DNA from: Palsa-506 sp963836355
GTDB taxonomy: Bacteria > Actinomycetota > Actinomycetes > Streptosporangiales > Streptosporangiaceae
DNA length: 64,000 nucleotides
NCBI GenBank assembly: GCA_963836355.1
Contig: CAWIJO010000029.1
Location: 124,001 to 188,000, forward strand
Direction of reading: 5' to 3'
Under the pieces are notes generated by a model. It did no database searches. It worked only from the letters and a program-made list of their open reading frames with translations, and was not told the DNA's origin. Below, piece by piece: positions 35,364-44,682 of the stretch (the first letter of the stretch is position 1; the number at the start of each line of letters is the position of its first letter). The translations under genes and the position numbers were made by a program.

Positions 35364-36119
35364 ATGGCGAGATTTGAGGACCAGGACCTGACCGATGCCG
35401 AATTTCGTGAGTGCGACTTGACCCGCGCCAGTCTGATCGGGGTGGTGATGCAGGACGCTGTGATCGACGGGCTGGTCAGTAACCTGGTGGTTAACGGCGT
35501 CGAGGTGACGTCGTACGTGGAGGCCGAGCTTGACCGGCGGCATCCAGTGCGGCTGCTGATCCGCTCGGCCGATCCGGCCGACCTGCGGGAAGCCTTCCGG
35601 CAGCTTCGGGCGGACTGGGCTGCGACGCTCGGGCGGCTCCGGGGGATGCCCAAGGGTTCGGAGAACCAGCGTGTCGGCGGCGAGTGGTCGGCGGTGGAGA
35701 CTCTGCGCCATCTGGTGTTCGTGCACGACTCGTGGTTCCGCCGCTGCTGCCTGGGGTCGGCCGAGCCGTTCACCGCGATCGGCTTGGCGTCCGAGTTCGT
35801 CCCCGACCAAGAGGAGCAGGGCCTGGATCGAGCGGCGACCCCGAGCCTCGACGAGGTGCTGGCCGCGCGCGGCGAGCAGGGCGCCGGGCTAGAGCGTTGG
35901 CTGTCGACCGTTACGCCCGATGAGCTGTCGGCGCCCGCGCCAGTGCCAGCGGGCCGAGGCTGGCCGCCGTACGCCAGGGGCAAGTCGGTGCTCGAGTGCG
36001 TGCACGTGGTGCTGGACGAGGAGTGGGCGCACCACAGCTTCTGCGTGCGCGACCTCGATCTGCTCGGGTGCCCCTCGCCAAGTGCTGTGTCGAAGCAGGA
36101 ACCCTCAGGCGAACGTTAG
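35364..36119 (+). CDS. DinB-family protein with a pentapeptide-like N-terminus (251 aa)
   Basis: Residues 1-50 (MARFEDQDLTDAEFRECDLTRASLIGV...) show the A(D/N)Lxx spacing of pentapeptide repeats. They are followed by a DinB four-helix domain: 'LREAFRQLRADWAATLGRLRG', 'EWSAVETLRHLVFVHDSWFRRCCLG' and 'SVLECVHVVLDEEWAHHSFCVRDLDLL', with the three His metal ligands plausible at HLVFVH, H and EWAHH. DinB-like proteins bind a divalent metal; many are thiol transferases or have no known substrate. ATG 35364 is chosen; a longer frame has no family resemblance. This pentapeptide-DinB fusion is known in actinomycetes but its role is not. Confidence 0.85.
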   Translation: MARFEDQDLTDAEFRECDLTRASLIGVVMQDAVIDGLVSNLVVNGVEVTSYVEAELDRRHPVRLLIRSADPADLREAFRQLRADWAATLGRLRGMPKGSENQRVGGEWSAVETLRHLVFVHDSWFRRCCLGSAEPFTAIGLASEFVPDQEEQGLDRAATPSLDEVLAARGEQGAGLERWLSTVTPDELSAPAPVPAGRGWPPYARGKSVLECVHVVLDEEWAHHSFCVRDLDLLGCPSPSAVSKQEPSGER

Positions 36120-36386
36120 GCACCAGGGGAGTACTCGCGTAGGCGGCACCCCGCTGTACGGCTGGCTCAAAGAGCGAAGCTTCCTCAACCCTGACAACCC
36201 GCCCCCTGCGGCCCTGAACCGTAGCCCCGCTGGGACGATCATGGTGCACGCAGACCAAATCTGCGTGCCGCAGCTGATGAGCGGCGAACAAGCGTGGCCG
36301 CCCAGATCGGCGGGTCCGGGCGCGGGTCGGTGGCCGTGACTCGATCGCCCTCCGTGACCAGCGCCTGAGGCGTCGGCTTTGACGCG

Positions 36387-37226
36387 TCAGCGTAGCCGGG
36401 CGAGGGCTTCGGCGAGGGGGGCCAGCACGGCGGGGTCGTGTGGTGGCGGGAGCACGACGATCGCCAGGTCGAGGCCGAGTTCGCCGAGCGCGGCCGCGGT
36501 GTCCACGGCCGGCCCTGCCTCGCCCCCGGGCCCGAGCCGGATGTGGCTGGACAAGGTGATCTCCTTCGGGTCGCGCCCGATGTCGTGGCAGTGCGCGTAG
36601 AGCACGTCGCGCTTGCGCGCGAACTCCTCGGGCGGGCCGCCGGCGAAGTTCCAGTGCTGGGCGAATCGCGCGGCGGTGCGCAGCGTCCGCCGCTCGCCGC
36701 TGCCGCCGATCACCAGGGGAGGGTGCGGCTGCTGCACTGGTTTGGGTTCGCAGCGCGCGCCAGTGAGCTGGTAGTACCTGCCCGCGAAATCTGTGGTCTG
36801 CTGCGTCAGCAGGCTGACGATGACCTGGCACGCTTCCTCGAGCCGGTCGCTGCGCTCGGCCGGGCCGCCCAGCTCGATGCCGTAGCCGCCGGACTCTTCC
36901 TCATTCCACCCGGCGCCGATGCCGAGTTCAAGCCTGCCGGCGGACACGATGTCGAGGGTGGCGGCCATGTTGGCCAAGACCGCGGGATGACGGTAGTGAA
37001 TGCCGGTGACCAGCGTGCCGAGCCGGAGCCGGCGCGTCGCCTGCGCGAGCGCGATAAGCGTCACCCAGCCCTCCAGGCAAGGGCCCTTCGAGTCGGAGAA
37101 GATCGGATAGAAGTGGTCGAAGGTCCAGCCCGACTCAAAGAGCTCGATGCCATCGGCTTCCTTCCACACCGCGAGCATGTCGCCCCAGGTGGTGTTCTGC
37201 GGAGAGGTCTTGAAGGCGAATCGCAT
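36387..37226 (-). CDS. LLM-class F420-dependent oxidoreductase (279 aa)
   Basis: A luciferase-like monooxygenase-fold TIM barrel: MRFAFKTSPQNTTWGDMLAVWKEADGIELFESGWTFDHFYPIF carries the N-terminal strands, then 'RLRLGTLVTGIHYRHPAVLANMAATLDIVSAGRLELGIGAGWNEEE', 'QQPHPPLVIGGSGERRTLRTAARFAQHWN'. These are the signature segments of the F420-dependent LLM family of actinomycetes. It transfers hydride between F420H2 and an unknown substrate in the cytoplasm. ATG 37226 fits the family start; a longer frame to 37376 does not. No neighbour in the same operon. Confidence 0.92.
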   Translation of the reverse strand: MRFAFKTSPQNTTWGDMLAVWKEADGIELFESGWTFDHFYPIFSDSKGPCLEGWVTLIALAQATRRLRLGTLVTGIHYRHPAVLANMAATLDIVSAGRLELGIGAGWNEEESGGYGIELGGPAERSDRLEEACQVIVSLLTQQTTDFAGRYYQLTGARCEPKPVQQPHPPLVIGGSGERRTLRTAARFAQHWNFAGGPPEEFARKRDVLYAHCHDIGRDPKEITLSSHIRLGPGGEAGPAVDTAAALGELGLDLAIVVLPPPHDPAVLAPLAEALARLR

Positions 37227-37585
37227 GCCGTCATCCTCGCAAATCCCGCACGGCCTGACTGCGCCCGGCTCCACCAACCGCGGCCGCACCTCATGCCCAG
37301 ATCGCCCAATCTGTATCTGCGGGTTGATCACCGCAGAGGCCGCTGCGGCCGCGCCTATCGGCGGCTTGGAGCGCACCCAGACACCAGTTCCTCACAGGGA
37401 GGCTAGACGGACGGCGTCGGCAACGGATCCTCACGGCCCTGTCCAGGGGCGAGTCGGGCGACCCTTCCGAGCGCGGATTGCCCTGGACTGTGGCCTCGTC
37501 ACAGCGTGGCCGTGCGGTCAGCCATGAAGGGACTGCCAGGTCTGAAGGAGGCGGTGATCGTTTGAGCGCAAGGATCTTGATCACA
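37227..37585. other. Intergenic stretch up to the IS30 element
   Basis: About 360 bp with no recognisable gene. It holds the promoter region of the minus-strand F420-type gene at its left side. Confidence 0.5.
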
Positions 37586-38738
37586 GGCGGTCCAAGCAAT
37601 CGGGTTTAACGGGCGACACGGGTTTAACGTCCGAATCGGGCGTTGCCGGTGATGATCTTCCTGTTGTGAAAATCTCGCGCGACACGCGAGACGGCAGGAG
37701 AGAACGTGGCGCCCAGGCGCATGCCGCTTACCATGGAAGACCGTGAGGACATTTCCCGCGGCTTGGCGAAAGGACTGGAGAACAAGGACATAGCGGTCTC
37801 GATCGGGCGTGACGAATCGGTCGTATCCCGGGAGATCGCGCGGCACGGTGGCCGGGAAGCGTACCGTGCATGGAAAGCAGACGCGGCCGCCCGCGAATCA
37901 CGAAGCCGCCCGAAGGAGCGCAAAATAGACACCGGTCCTGAACTGCGGGACCGGGTCGCCGGCGACCTGATGAAAGGCTGGTCGCCAGAGGAGATAGCGG
38001 GCAGGCTGTGCTACGAGCGGTCCCGGGGAGAAACGGGCATGTCCGTATCGCACGAGGCAATCTACACGTGGATCTACGCCCAGCCCAAAGGCGAGCTGGC
38101 CCGTGCCGGGATTATCCTGCGCACTGGCCGCGAGCAGCGGAAACCCCGCGGGCGCAAGAAGATCCCGGGCGCGAGGATCACCGGGATGCGGTCGGTCGAC
38201 GACCGGCCGGCCGAGGTGGCGGGCCCGCAGGTGCCCGGCCACTGGGAGGGCGACCTGGTCATCGGCAAGGGCGGAAAGTCCGCTATGGGCACCCTGGTCG
38301 AGCGGGTCAGCCGGTTCCTGTGCCCGGTCGCGCTGCCGCACGGGCACGACGCCGACTCGGTCAAGGACGCCCTCTTCGACGCGGTGAAAGACCTGCCCGC
38401 GCACCTGCGCAAGTCGCTGACCTGGGACCAGGGCACCGAGATGGCCCGGCATGCGGCCCTCACCCTCGCTGCGGACCTTCCCGTGTATTTCGCCCACGCG
38501 CATTCCCCGTGGGAGCGCGGCACCAACGAGAACACCAACGGGCTCATCCGGGAATACTTCCCGAAAGGGACAGAAATAACCGGCGACATGAATTACCTTT
38601 GGATGGTCTCTGACTCACTTAATGACCGGCCCCGTGCTATACTCGGATTCAGGAAGCCAAGCGAAGTGTTCGCGGAGCTAATGCTTCAGGAAGCCGTGAT
38701 TCCACCGGCCTGAATTGCTTCGATCGCTTGAGACCGCC
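37586..38738 (+). mobile_element. IS30-family insertion sequence, intact
   Basis: Imperfect inverted ends GGCGGTC-CAAGCaATCG (37586-37602) and CGATcGCTTGaGACCGCC (38721-38738) surround one full transposase gene. On the right it cuts into a host gene, whose reading frame begins abruptly at the element boundary. No target duplication was identified. Confidence 0.78.
37706..38713 (+). CDS. IS30-family transposase, intact (335 aa)
   Basis: N-terminal HTH_38 ('MEDREDISRGLAKGLENKDIAVSIGRDESVVSREIARHGGR'), a second HTH-like segment 'WSPEEIAGRL...VSHEAIYTWIYA', and the rve-type core: D in 'GHWEGDLVIGKGGKSAMGTLVER', D in 'LTWDQGTEMARH', E in 'RGTNENTNGLIREYFPKGTE'. All three acids are present. It reads like a functional transposase. 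Confidence 0.94.
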   Translation: MAPRRMPLTMEDREDISRGLAKGLENKDIAVSIGRDESVVSREIARHGGREAYRAWKADAAARESRSRPKERKIDTGPELRDRVAGDLMKGWSPEEIAGRLCYERSRGETGMSVSHEAIYTWIYAQPKGELARAGIILRTGREQRKPRGRKKIPGARITGMRSVDDRPAEVAGPQVPGHWEGDLVIGKGGKSAMGTLVERVSRFLCPVALPHGHDADSVKDALFDAVKDLPAHLRKSLTWDQGTEMARHAALTLAADLPVYFAHAHSPWERGTNENTNGLIREYFPKGTEITGDMNYLWMVSDSLNDRPRAILGFRKPSEVFAELMLQEAVIPPA

Positions 38739-38744
38739 GATCCT

Positions 38745-39196
38745 TCCATGAGACCGTTCATATCTACCGCGAGAAGTGGGTCCGGCTCCTTAGCCAGATT
38801 CCAGCAGCCATGTCACTGGCGGTGGTCCTTCCTGTCCCGCTCGACGCCAGTGCGGCAGGACGCGTGGGCCGCCATTTGCGTGAGGCCATCCGCAAGGTCA
38901 ACAACGGCGAGTACGGGGACGCCGTGACCGAGGCCCGCAAGGCCATCGATGCCATGGACAGCAGGCAGCCGGACTGGGAGTCCGAGCGCCACATCGCGGT
39001 CATCAAGAAGGACGAACGCACGCTGGACCAGAGACGGGCGATGCTTCGCCACGCTCTTCACGGGCTAGCAAGCCCGGCGGCGCACGGTGACGACGGCGCG
39101 GTCGGCATCACGTGGAACCGGGAGAGGGCTCTGGCCGTAATCGCCGGGGTGTCTGCCCTCGTAGCGTCCGGCGCTGCCTCCGGATCCCCTGCCTGA
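38745..39196 (+). pseudogene. Gene truncated by IS30: C-terminal part of an unidentified protein
   Basis: The open frame starts without a start codon right at the IS30 boundary ('FHETVHIYREKWVRLLSQIPAA') and continues 'MSLAVVLPVPLDASAAGRVGRHLREAIRKVNNGEYGDAVTEARKAIDAMD' to 'ERTLDQRRAMLRHALHGLASPAAHGDDG...' and a stop. The helical stretch with 'GEYGDAVTEARKAIDAM' and 'RHALHGLASPAAH' resembles HEPN/abortive-infection C-terminal proteins in actinomycetes, but no RX4-6H catalytic motif is secure. The N-terminal half was separated by the IS30 insertion and is not on the other side within the window. Confidence 0.6.
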
Positions 39197-39198
39197 CC

Positions 39199-39790
39199 AT
39201 GGCCACATCGACGTGGCTGACGGTCCTGGTCGCAGCCGTGGGCCTCGTGGAACGGTTGGAGGCACGGTTGTCGGCGTTGTTCTCACCCAGCGGCAGGCCA
39301 GCCGCCGCGATGCCATCGCGTGGGAACGAGAAAGAACGCGCGAGCGGGAACGCTGGGCAAGAGAAGACGCCGACCGCACCTTCAGCTACCGGCGTGATGC
39401 CTACGTTGACTTCTACGAGTCACTACGTGACATGGCATTCCTCATCTACAACTTCGGCATGGGGCTGGCCGGAGAGCCCGACGACGAGGGCCGCCCGCCG
39501 CCCGACTTTCAACTTCTGACATTCCGTAACCTCAGCACCTACGGATTTACGCCACGCCCATAACCGCTGAGGCAGCCAATAATGCCTATACTGCTGTATG
39601 GCGATGGGGGGACGGTACTCGGTTCTCCCAGGATGGCGAGCAGTTCTACGACAACCAGTTCCACTTTGATGTGGCAGAAGAGAAGCTGCGCAATGCAATC
39701 AGGTCGGACCTCGGTATTCCGGAAACAGCAGACTCGGGACAAGACACAGTGCTTGCCGACCCAAGCGGCAAGGTAATCGACGAGGTGTGA
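39199..39790 (+). pseudogene. Small membrane-anchored protein, twice frameshifted
   Basis: From ATG 39199 the sequence starts MATSTWLTVLVAAVGLV, a single membrane helix, and after one frame change continues 'GGTVVGVVLTQRQASRRDAIAWERERTRERERWAREDADRTFSYRRDAYVDFYESL'. A second change at about 39,570 leads to 'PITAEAANNAYTAVWRWGDGTRFSQDGEQFYDNQFHFDVAEEKLRNAIRSDLGI' and a stop at 39790. Repaired, it would be about 195 aa: an N-terminal anchor, a charged coiled coil and a C-terminal soluble part. The architecture recurs at 40.3 kb; function unknown. Confidence 0.65.
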
Positions 39791-40186
39791 CGAGCGGCTC
39801 GAACAAGGCTAACCACGTCGGCGGCGCACTCAGATCTGCGTCATCACAAACGGCGCCCCAATACCGAATCGAACTCGCAGATCGGCGGCTCAGCGAGCGT
39901 TTGTCCGACGGCCCCCGTCACTCAGCATTGTCGATCGACACAGCCCAATGCTCGCCGCCGACTCGGGCGCGGCGTGCCTGACCGGGAGGTCACCGCCAGG
40001 CCCATGTACGCGTCGACGATGCGAGCGAACGTCCCGGCCGCGGTGGCAAGGTCCTACCTGACCTGACGCGCGCCGTATGCGGCAGAAGCACTTCCCGATC
40101 CGAGGGTCTCACGTCGGCGTCTCTGCTCCCAGCGCCTGCCCTCAACTGATCAGATCAGGGCGCCCGAATCGGGTGGCGGGTTTTCG
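39791..40186. other. Intergenic stretch without a recognisable gene
   Basis: About 395 bp with no credible frame. A hairpin follows at its right end. Confidence 0.45.
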
Positions 40187-40219
40187 GGCTCCTCGAAGTT
40201 ACTGTAACTTCGAAGAGCC
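40187..40219. terminator. Strong hairpin, possible terminator or attenuator
   Basis: TCGAAGTTA (40193-40201) and TAACTTCGA (40205-40213) pair around CTG, extended by GCTC/GAGC beyond one mismatch. GGTTTTCGG follows on the plus strand. It lies about 55 bp before the next gene. Confidence 0.5.
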
Positions 40220-40275
40220 GGTTTTCGGTGGTGCTTGTAGCTGATATGCGATCGTCGCTGGAGTAGCCTGGCTAC

Positions 40276-40732
40276 ATGGACTGGAGTGTCCCAATCGGTA
40301 CTGTCCTCGGCGCTGTAGTTGGTATTGGGGCGGCCGTCCTCTCCGAGCGCGCACGGTGGTCTTTTGGGTCGTGACGATCGACGGCGTGATGAGTTGAAGT
40401 CCTCCTATGCTTGTTACCTGACGAATCTGGCTAAGGCGGTAGAGCAAGTATGGCATGCCGCCCATCAGCATGGTGATGGCTGGCTGGAGCGAGCAATGAC
40501 AGCAATGCAGGATCACGAAGTTCAGGGGGCGAGGTTCGATCTATCGCTGATAGCGCCAGCTGGCGTCGTTCACCAAGCCGAAGAAGCCAGTACTCGGTTC
40601 GCCGAATGGCGGGACGTGGTAGGTACGGGCTCTCGTCAGGGGGATGAAGCATTCCAGAACGCATGGGCGGCATATCGCGCGAGCCGCGATTCTCTCCCGA
40701 GAATCATGCGGAGCACCCTTGATGCCGATTGA
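40276..40732 (+). pseudogene. Second small membrane-anchored coiled-coil protein, frameshifted
   Basis: ATG 40276 opens 'MDWSVPIGTVLGAVVGIGAAVLSERARW', a membrane anchor, and runs to a stop at about 40372. In the next frame the protein continues 'RDDRRRDELKSSYACYLTNLAKAVEQVWHAAHQHGDGWLERAMTAM' and ends at 40732 after 'SLPRIMRSTLDAD'. One frameshift separates anchor and helical domain. The layout (N-terminal helix, basic-acidic linker, helical domain) parallels the gene at 39.2 kb. No function recognised. Confidence 0.6.
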
Positions 40733-40968
40733 CCGAGCCATCGGCCATGTGCTCCAAGATCACGCCGGAACTGCAAGACAGCCCGTTTGCAGGGCCCCTT
40801 CGATGTGACACGGCCTCCTTCACAAGCCGATTGATGACCGAGCGGCCGTTGACGTAGCCTCCACACCGGGGTGCTCCTTTCGGCCACGCTCGCCTTCCTC
40901 GTGTCTGCCCGGCTCAGCAGGCGCCACCGCAACCAAGCAGCGGCGGTACCTACTCACGGGAGCTAACC

Positions 40969-43006
40969 CCAACACCACGTACTTTAGGTGTTTCAGGTTT
41001 TCTGGGGTGTTGAGGTGCTTGTGTTCCGTGTATGCACGGAAGCCTGTTTCCGGATGGTGTGAGGACATGCCCGGGACCCGCGTGTCGCGGCGGGAATGGC
41101 GCGCGGTTCCACGGTCCGCGGCCCCGCGAGGCGGGGCATTTCTCCTTCCTGGCGGCTTCCCGGTCCTGGCCGGGGCTAGTAGAAGCCGGGTGCGAATTCG
41201 GTGACCTGGGGTTTCCCGGTGACGGTGGTCTTGGTGGCGGTAGCGTGCGGGAATTTCGGGCGTGCCTTCTGCGCGCGCCTGGAGTGCCGCTGCCGCCGGG
41301 GGAGGTTGAGGATGTGCAGGGCAGCGCGGGCGGCGGCATCGGCCGCTGCGGCGAGCGCGTCCAGTGACGAGGTGGCCGTGACCTGGGATGTTGTCATCGA
41401 GCGGATCATGTGATGGCGGACGGCGGTGAAGGATTCCTCGTCGGCGGTGACCATGGCGGTGTCTTTCCTGCGCAGGGCGCGGGCCTGCGCGGCCTCGCCG
41501 CGGAGCGCGGCGGCGGCGCTGGCGCGGGTCAGCTGGGCGGCGGTGAGCCAGGCCCAGGCCTCCTGGATGACCAGCCGCGGGCACCCGGACCGCAGGACCG
41601 GGCCGGACGTGCGGTTGCCAGCGCCGGTGATCGTGGTCTTGTCCTCGCCGAACGTGGTCTCCGACGCGCTCCACCGGGTGAGATACGTTTCCCGGACCTG
41701 GTCCGCGGGCGCGGCCTGGTGGTCCAGGAGGGTGGTGATGACGGTGCAGGTCCCGGAGATTTCTTCTTTCCCGTCAGCGGAGGGCATGACCGCGTTGTGC
41801 TCGGTCACCCGGACCGGAAGCCGGTCATCTTTCCTCCCGGAGGGAGCGTTCAGCCAGGTCATGCGGGATCCGTCGGGCAGCCAGCCGCGGTTCTCGCTGT
41901 CGGCGAAGTCCAGGCTGATGCCTTCCTTCACGCGGGCGATGACGTGCCCGCCCGCATCCAGGATCGCGGTGATCAGGTCATGGCCGGGAAAGTTGCGATC
42001 GAAGCAGGTGACGCGGCCGGCGAACAGGTCCGGGCGGCGGCGGACCAGCCGTTTCAGCAGGGTCTGCTCCCCGGCCCTGGCCTGTCCCAGGATCGCGCCG
42101 AGCATGGCGCGCCCGGCCCGGCCGGCCAGCGCGACGACCTTCAGCTGCGGGAACGGGGCGGCGCCCTCGCCGTCTTCGGCCGCGGTGCCCGTGCAGCCGA
42201 AGAACGCCCGGTTCGCCGGCGTGTCCGCCAGGCTCACCAGCATCCCGTCGGCGGCCAGCACCATCATCCCGGCCAGCAGCACCGCCGACGGCTCGTCATC
42301 GCTGATCAGCGGCCCGGCTGCCTGCCAGAACAGGTTTTCCATCACGTCCGGGGGAACCGGCAGCCGCCAGTCCGTGATCACCTTGCCCGTCGGGACGTGC
42401 CATTCCCGGGTGAACGGGATGTCCGCGAGCAGCCCCGCGACCCTGCGCAGGGCCTCGCCATACGACGCGTCCGGCATCAGCGTCATCGCGAGCATCAGCC
42501 GGATGACCAGCGGATACGACATCAGGCGGCGCCGCTGCCGCGGCTTCAGCCGCCCCTCCGCGGCCGCCGCGTCCACGGCCGCCTCGATCACCCCGTCGCC
42601 GAGATGCCGCTCCAGTTCACCCAGCCGCACCAGGTCCGGGAGCCACGCGTCCGCCAGCACCGTCCCGTCCCTGCGCACCGCGGCCGGGGCCGTCACCACC
42701 GGACAGCAGAACACCGCCAGCTCACCCGCTGACGGCGCGTTGCCCGCCACCGTGACCGTCTCGCCGAGAAACCGCAGGCCAGAAGCCCGCACCGCGACCG
42801 TCCCCGCCGGAGCCCCGGTAACCGGGAACTCCGCCATCCGGCTTGCATCAACGACGGCAGGCAGATAAGAACACACAAGGGGCTCCTGAGACGGCGCGGA
42901 CTAGTCACCCAACGCCTACCAGGAGCCCCTCCCCGCCTCCAAACCAGCACAAAATCCCAGGTCACAAGCTCATCGAAACCGGCACGCCTTAAGTACGTGG
43001 TGTTGG
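40969..43006 (-). mobile_element. IS4-family insertion sequence with 9-bp target duplication (2038 bp)
   Basis: The ends CCAACACCACGTACTT (40969-40984) and AAGTACGTGGTGTTGG (42991-43006) are perfect inverted repeats, and GAGCTAACC directly flanks both sides (40960-40968 and 43007-43015). One intact transposase gene lies inside. This is the cleanest insertion of the window and therefore probably recent. Confidence 0.95.
41176..42876 (-). CDS. IS4-family transposase, intact (566 aa)
   Basis: The N-terminal domain ('LGDGVIEAAVDAAAAEGRLKPRQRRRLMSYPLVIRLMLAMTLMPDASYGEALRRV') is the IS4 insertion-element N-domain. The DDE_Tnp_1 core follows: 'VLAADGMLVSLADTPANRAFFG' (D), 'VTCFDRNFPGHDLITAILDAGGHVIARVK' (D) and 'VRETYLTRWSASETTFGEDK' (the Y-(2)-R-(3)-E-(6)-K signature with Glu). 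The full length and catalytic set are present, so it should be functional. Long plus-strand frames over this gene are shadows. Confidence 0.95.
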   Translation of the reverse strand: MCSYLPAVVDASRMAEFPVTGAPAGTVAVRASGLRFLGETVTVAGNAPSAGELAVFCCPVVTAPAAVRRDGTVLADAWLPDLVRLGELERHLGDGVIEAAVDAAAAEGRLKPRQRRRLMSYPLVIRLMLAMTLMPDASYGEALRRVAGLLADIPFTREWHVPTGKVITDWRLPVPPDVMENLFWQAAGPLISDDEPSAVLLAGMMVLAADGMLVSLADTPANRAFFGCTGTAAEDGEGAAPFPQLKVVALAGRAGRAMLGAILGQARAGEQTLLKRLVRRRPDLFAGRVTCFDRNFPGHDLITAILDAGGHVIARVKEGISLDFADSENRGWLPDGSRMTWLNAPSGRKDDRLPVRVTEHNAVMPSADGKEEISGTCTVITTLLDHQAAPADQVRETYLTRWSASETTFGEDKTTITGAGNRTSGPVLRSGCPRLVIQEAWAWLTAAQLTRASAAAALRGEAAQARALRRKDTAMVTADEESFTAVRHHMIRSMTTSQVTATSSLDALAAAADAAARAALHILNLPRRQRHSRRAQKARPKFPHATATKTTVTGKPQVTEFAPGFY

Positions 43007-43269
43007 GAGCTAACCCACAGGCACCCCACTTATCGGCACCACCGAGCAACTGTTCGGCCTGCCGACCATGGGTGTGCGTCGCAGCCAGCCTCGCCGGACG
43101 GCAGAGATTCTGCGCCAGAACGGCTCCGGCAGGCGCAGTAGCGCGGACGCAGACTACGGAGCGCGACTTCGGCTGCGATCTCCTGTGTAATCGAGAGTCA
43201 CCCGCAGAACGCCAATTTCTGGTGCGGATGATCAGTCTGATCAGGTTGGCGGAGCCCCGACGCCGGCGA

Positions 43270-44358
43270 TCATCGGTTCCTGTCGCCTGCAACGTGTTCG
43301 AGTCCGACGGCGACCTCGAGGGAGCCGGAGTCACCGACAGCAGCTGCCCACGTCTGGTCTCCTACCAGCCCGTCTGCGGGGATGCCGCAATGGCGCTGGA
43401 AAGCCTGGACTGCTACGGATGTGCTGGCGTCGAACATGCCCGTCACCGTTTCCGGCGAGACTTTCCCGCGATCCTGCACCTGCTGGGCCAGGACTCGCTG
43501 GAGCCCGGCGACCACCTCGCCTTTGGAGCCGGGGCGCAGCAATGGCATCGGCGCGCCCGAGGGGAGCGCTGCCCAGGTATCTGCACCGACGATGCCGTCG
43601 ACGCTGAGACCGTGGGCTCTTTGCACAGAGCGGACAGCCTGCCAAGTCTCCTGCCGGAAGTACCCATCGACGCCCACCTCCTGACCGCCGCGGCGCAGGG
43701 CCCGCTGCAGGCGCCGAACCGCCCCGCCCCGGTCGCCGATCTCAAGCACCGGGTTCCCGGCCGGATTTGCCGCGGCAGCAGCAGGCCCACGGGGGGCGGA
43801 CCGGCCAATACTGTCGTCCTCCAGCAGGCGCAGCATCCGGACGTTCAGCGCATAGACGCGATTGCTCAGCCTGGTCACCCGGTACCCGAAGCGAGGTACC
43901 TCGACATGCTCGCCTCTGCCCGCCGAGACCATCCTGACGATCTCCTCGAGACCCCGGCCAAGCGCGGCAAAGCCCTCGTAGATCTGATCCGCCAGGATCT
44001 CCCTGATCTGCCGGCCGAAATAGGTTTCGACGAGGGCAAGGGTGCGGTTGAGGTTGTCGTTCCAGTCGGCGAGAACTTCACGGTAGCCAGCCCGGGCCGA
44101 GGCAAGCTCCTGCTCATCAGCTGCGCCAGCGGCCCTGTCCCTGACCGCCCAGTAAAGGCGCCGCATCCGGTACAGCCGCCGGTCCAGAAGCAGGCTGACC
44201 TCCTCAAATGTCTTCAGCGCCTGCTGACGTTCCTCATCCCGGCGCTGCACGTCATGCTGGTGCGCCCAGGCCCGGCGCTGGAGCATATAGCCAAGCACCC
44301 CGCCGAGCACGCTGGTCAGTGCGAATCCCACGACCAGGAGCAGCAACTGCTGTGCCAT
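43270..44358 (-). CDS. Membrane-anchored protein with two peptidoglycan-binding domains (362 aa)
   Basis: Residues 4-27 form one N-terminal membrane helix (LLLLVVGFALTSVLGGVLGYML) followed by a charged, largely helical region to about 180 ('RDEERQQALKTFEEVSLLLDRRLYRM...', 'ETYFGRQIREILADQIYEGFAALGRGLEEIVRM'). Two PG_binding_1 units follow at about 204-266 ('DRGGAVRRLQRALRR...DGYFRQETWQAVRSVQRAHGLSVDGIVGADTW') and 274-342 ('GSKGEVVAGLQRVLA...VTGMFDASTSVAVQAFQRHCGIPADGLVGDQTW'). GGGAGGG lies 8 bp before the ATG. No hydrolase domain is visible, so it is probably a structural tether between membrane and cell wall. The combination with the long helical spacer is unusual; it stands alone between IS4 and a broken integrase. 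Confidence 0.82.
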   Translation of the reverse strand: MAQQLLLLVVGFALTSVLGGVLGYMLQRRAWAHQHDVQRRDEERQQALKTFEEVSLLLDRRLYRMRRLYWAVRDRAAGAADEQELASARAGYREVLADWNDNLNRTLALVETYFGRQIREILADQIYEGFAALGRGLEEIVRMVSAGRGEHVEVPRFGYRVTRLSNRVYALNVRMLRLLEDDSIGRSAPRGPAAAAANPAGNPVLEIGDRGGAVRRLQRALRRGGQEVGVDGYFRQETWQAVRSVQRAHGLSVDGIVGADTWAALPSGAPMPLLRPGSKGEVVAGLQRVLAQQVQDRGKVSPETVTGMFDASTSVAVQAFQRHCGIPADGLVGDQTWAAAVGDSGSLEVAVGLEHVAGDRNR

Positions 44359-44682
44359 GGAGCGGCCCTCCCGTCATTCTCCGCATCCTAAGGGCGGTCA
44401 AAACGCCCATCCGATGAGCTGGCCGAGCTCGTTACGGCATAGCGGGCTTCAATCCAGCCCGCGAAGAGTCCCTGACAGCACCGATGGCGAGCGTGTCGGT
44501 CGTTCGTCCCGCGTACAAGTGCGGCTCACCAGATCATCCCGTTATGCACGGGGCACGGCCGCAAGTAGATCCCCTTAACAGCCGTCCAATCAGGCGGTTC
44601 GTGGGTTACTTTCGGGATCACGTTGCGTGACGCGAGCTTCCGCCGGCTGGCGGTCGGGCGGAGGGCCCGCATCTGCCTAGCG

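Noticed and set aside
36438..37406. Plus-strand frame of 322 codons
   Set aside because: Shadow of the F420-type oxidoreductase, which has family motifs throughout on the minus strand.
41410..42868. Two long plus-strand frames (440 and 480 codons)
   Set aside because: Both are antisense to the intact IS4 transposase and lie wholly inside the element.
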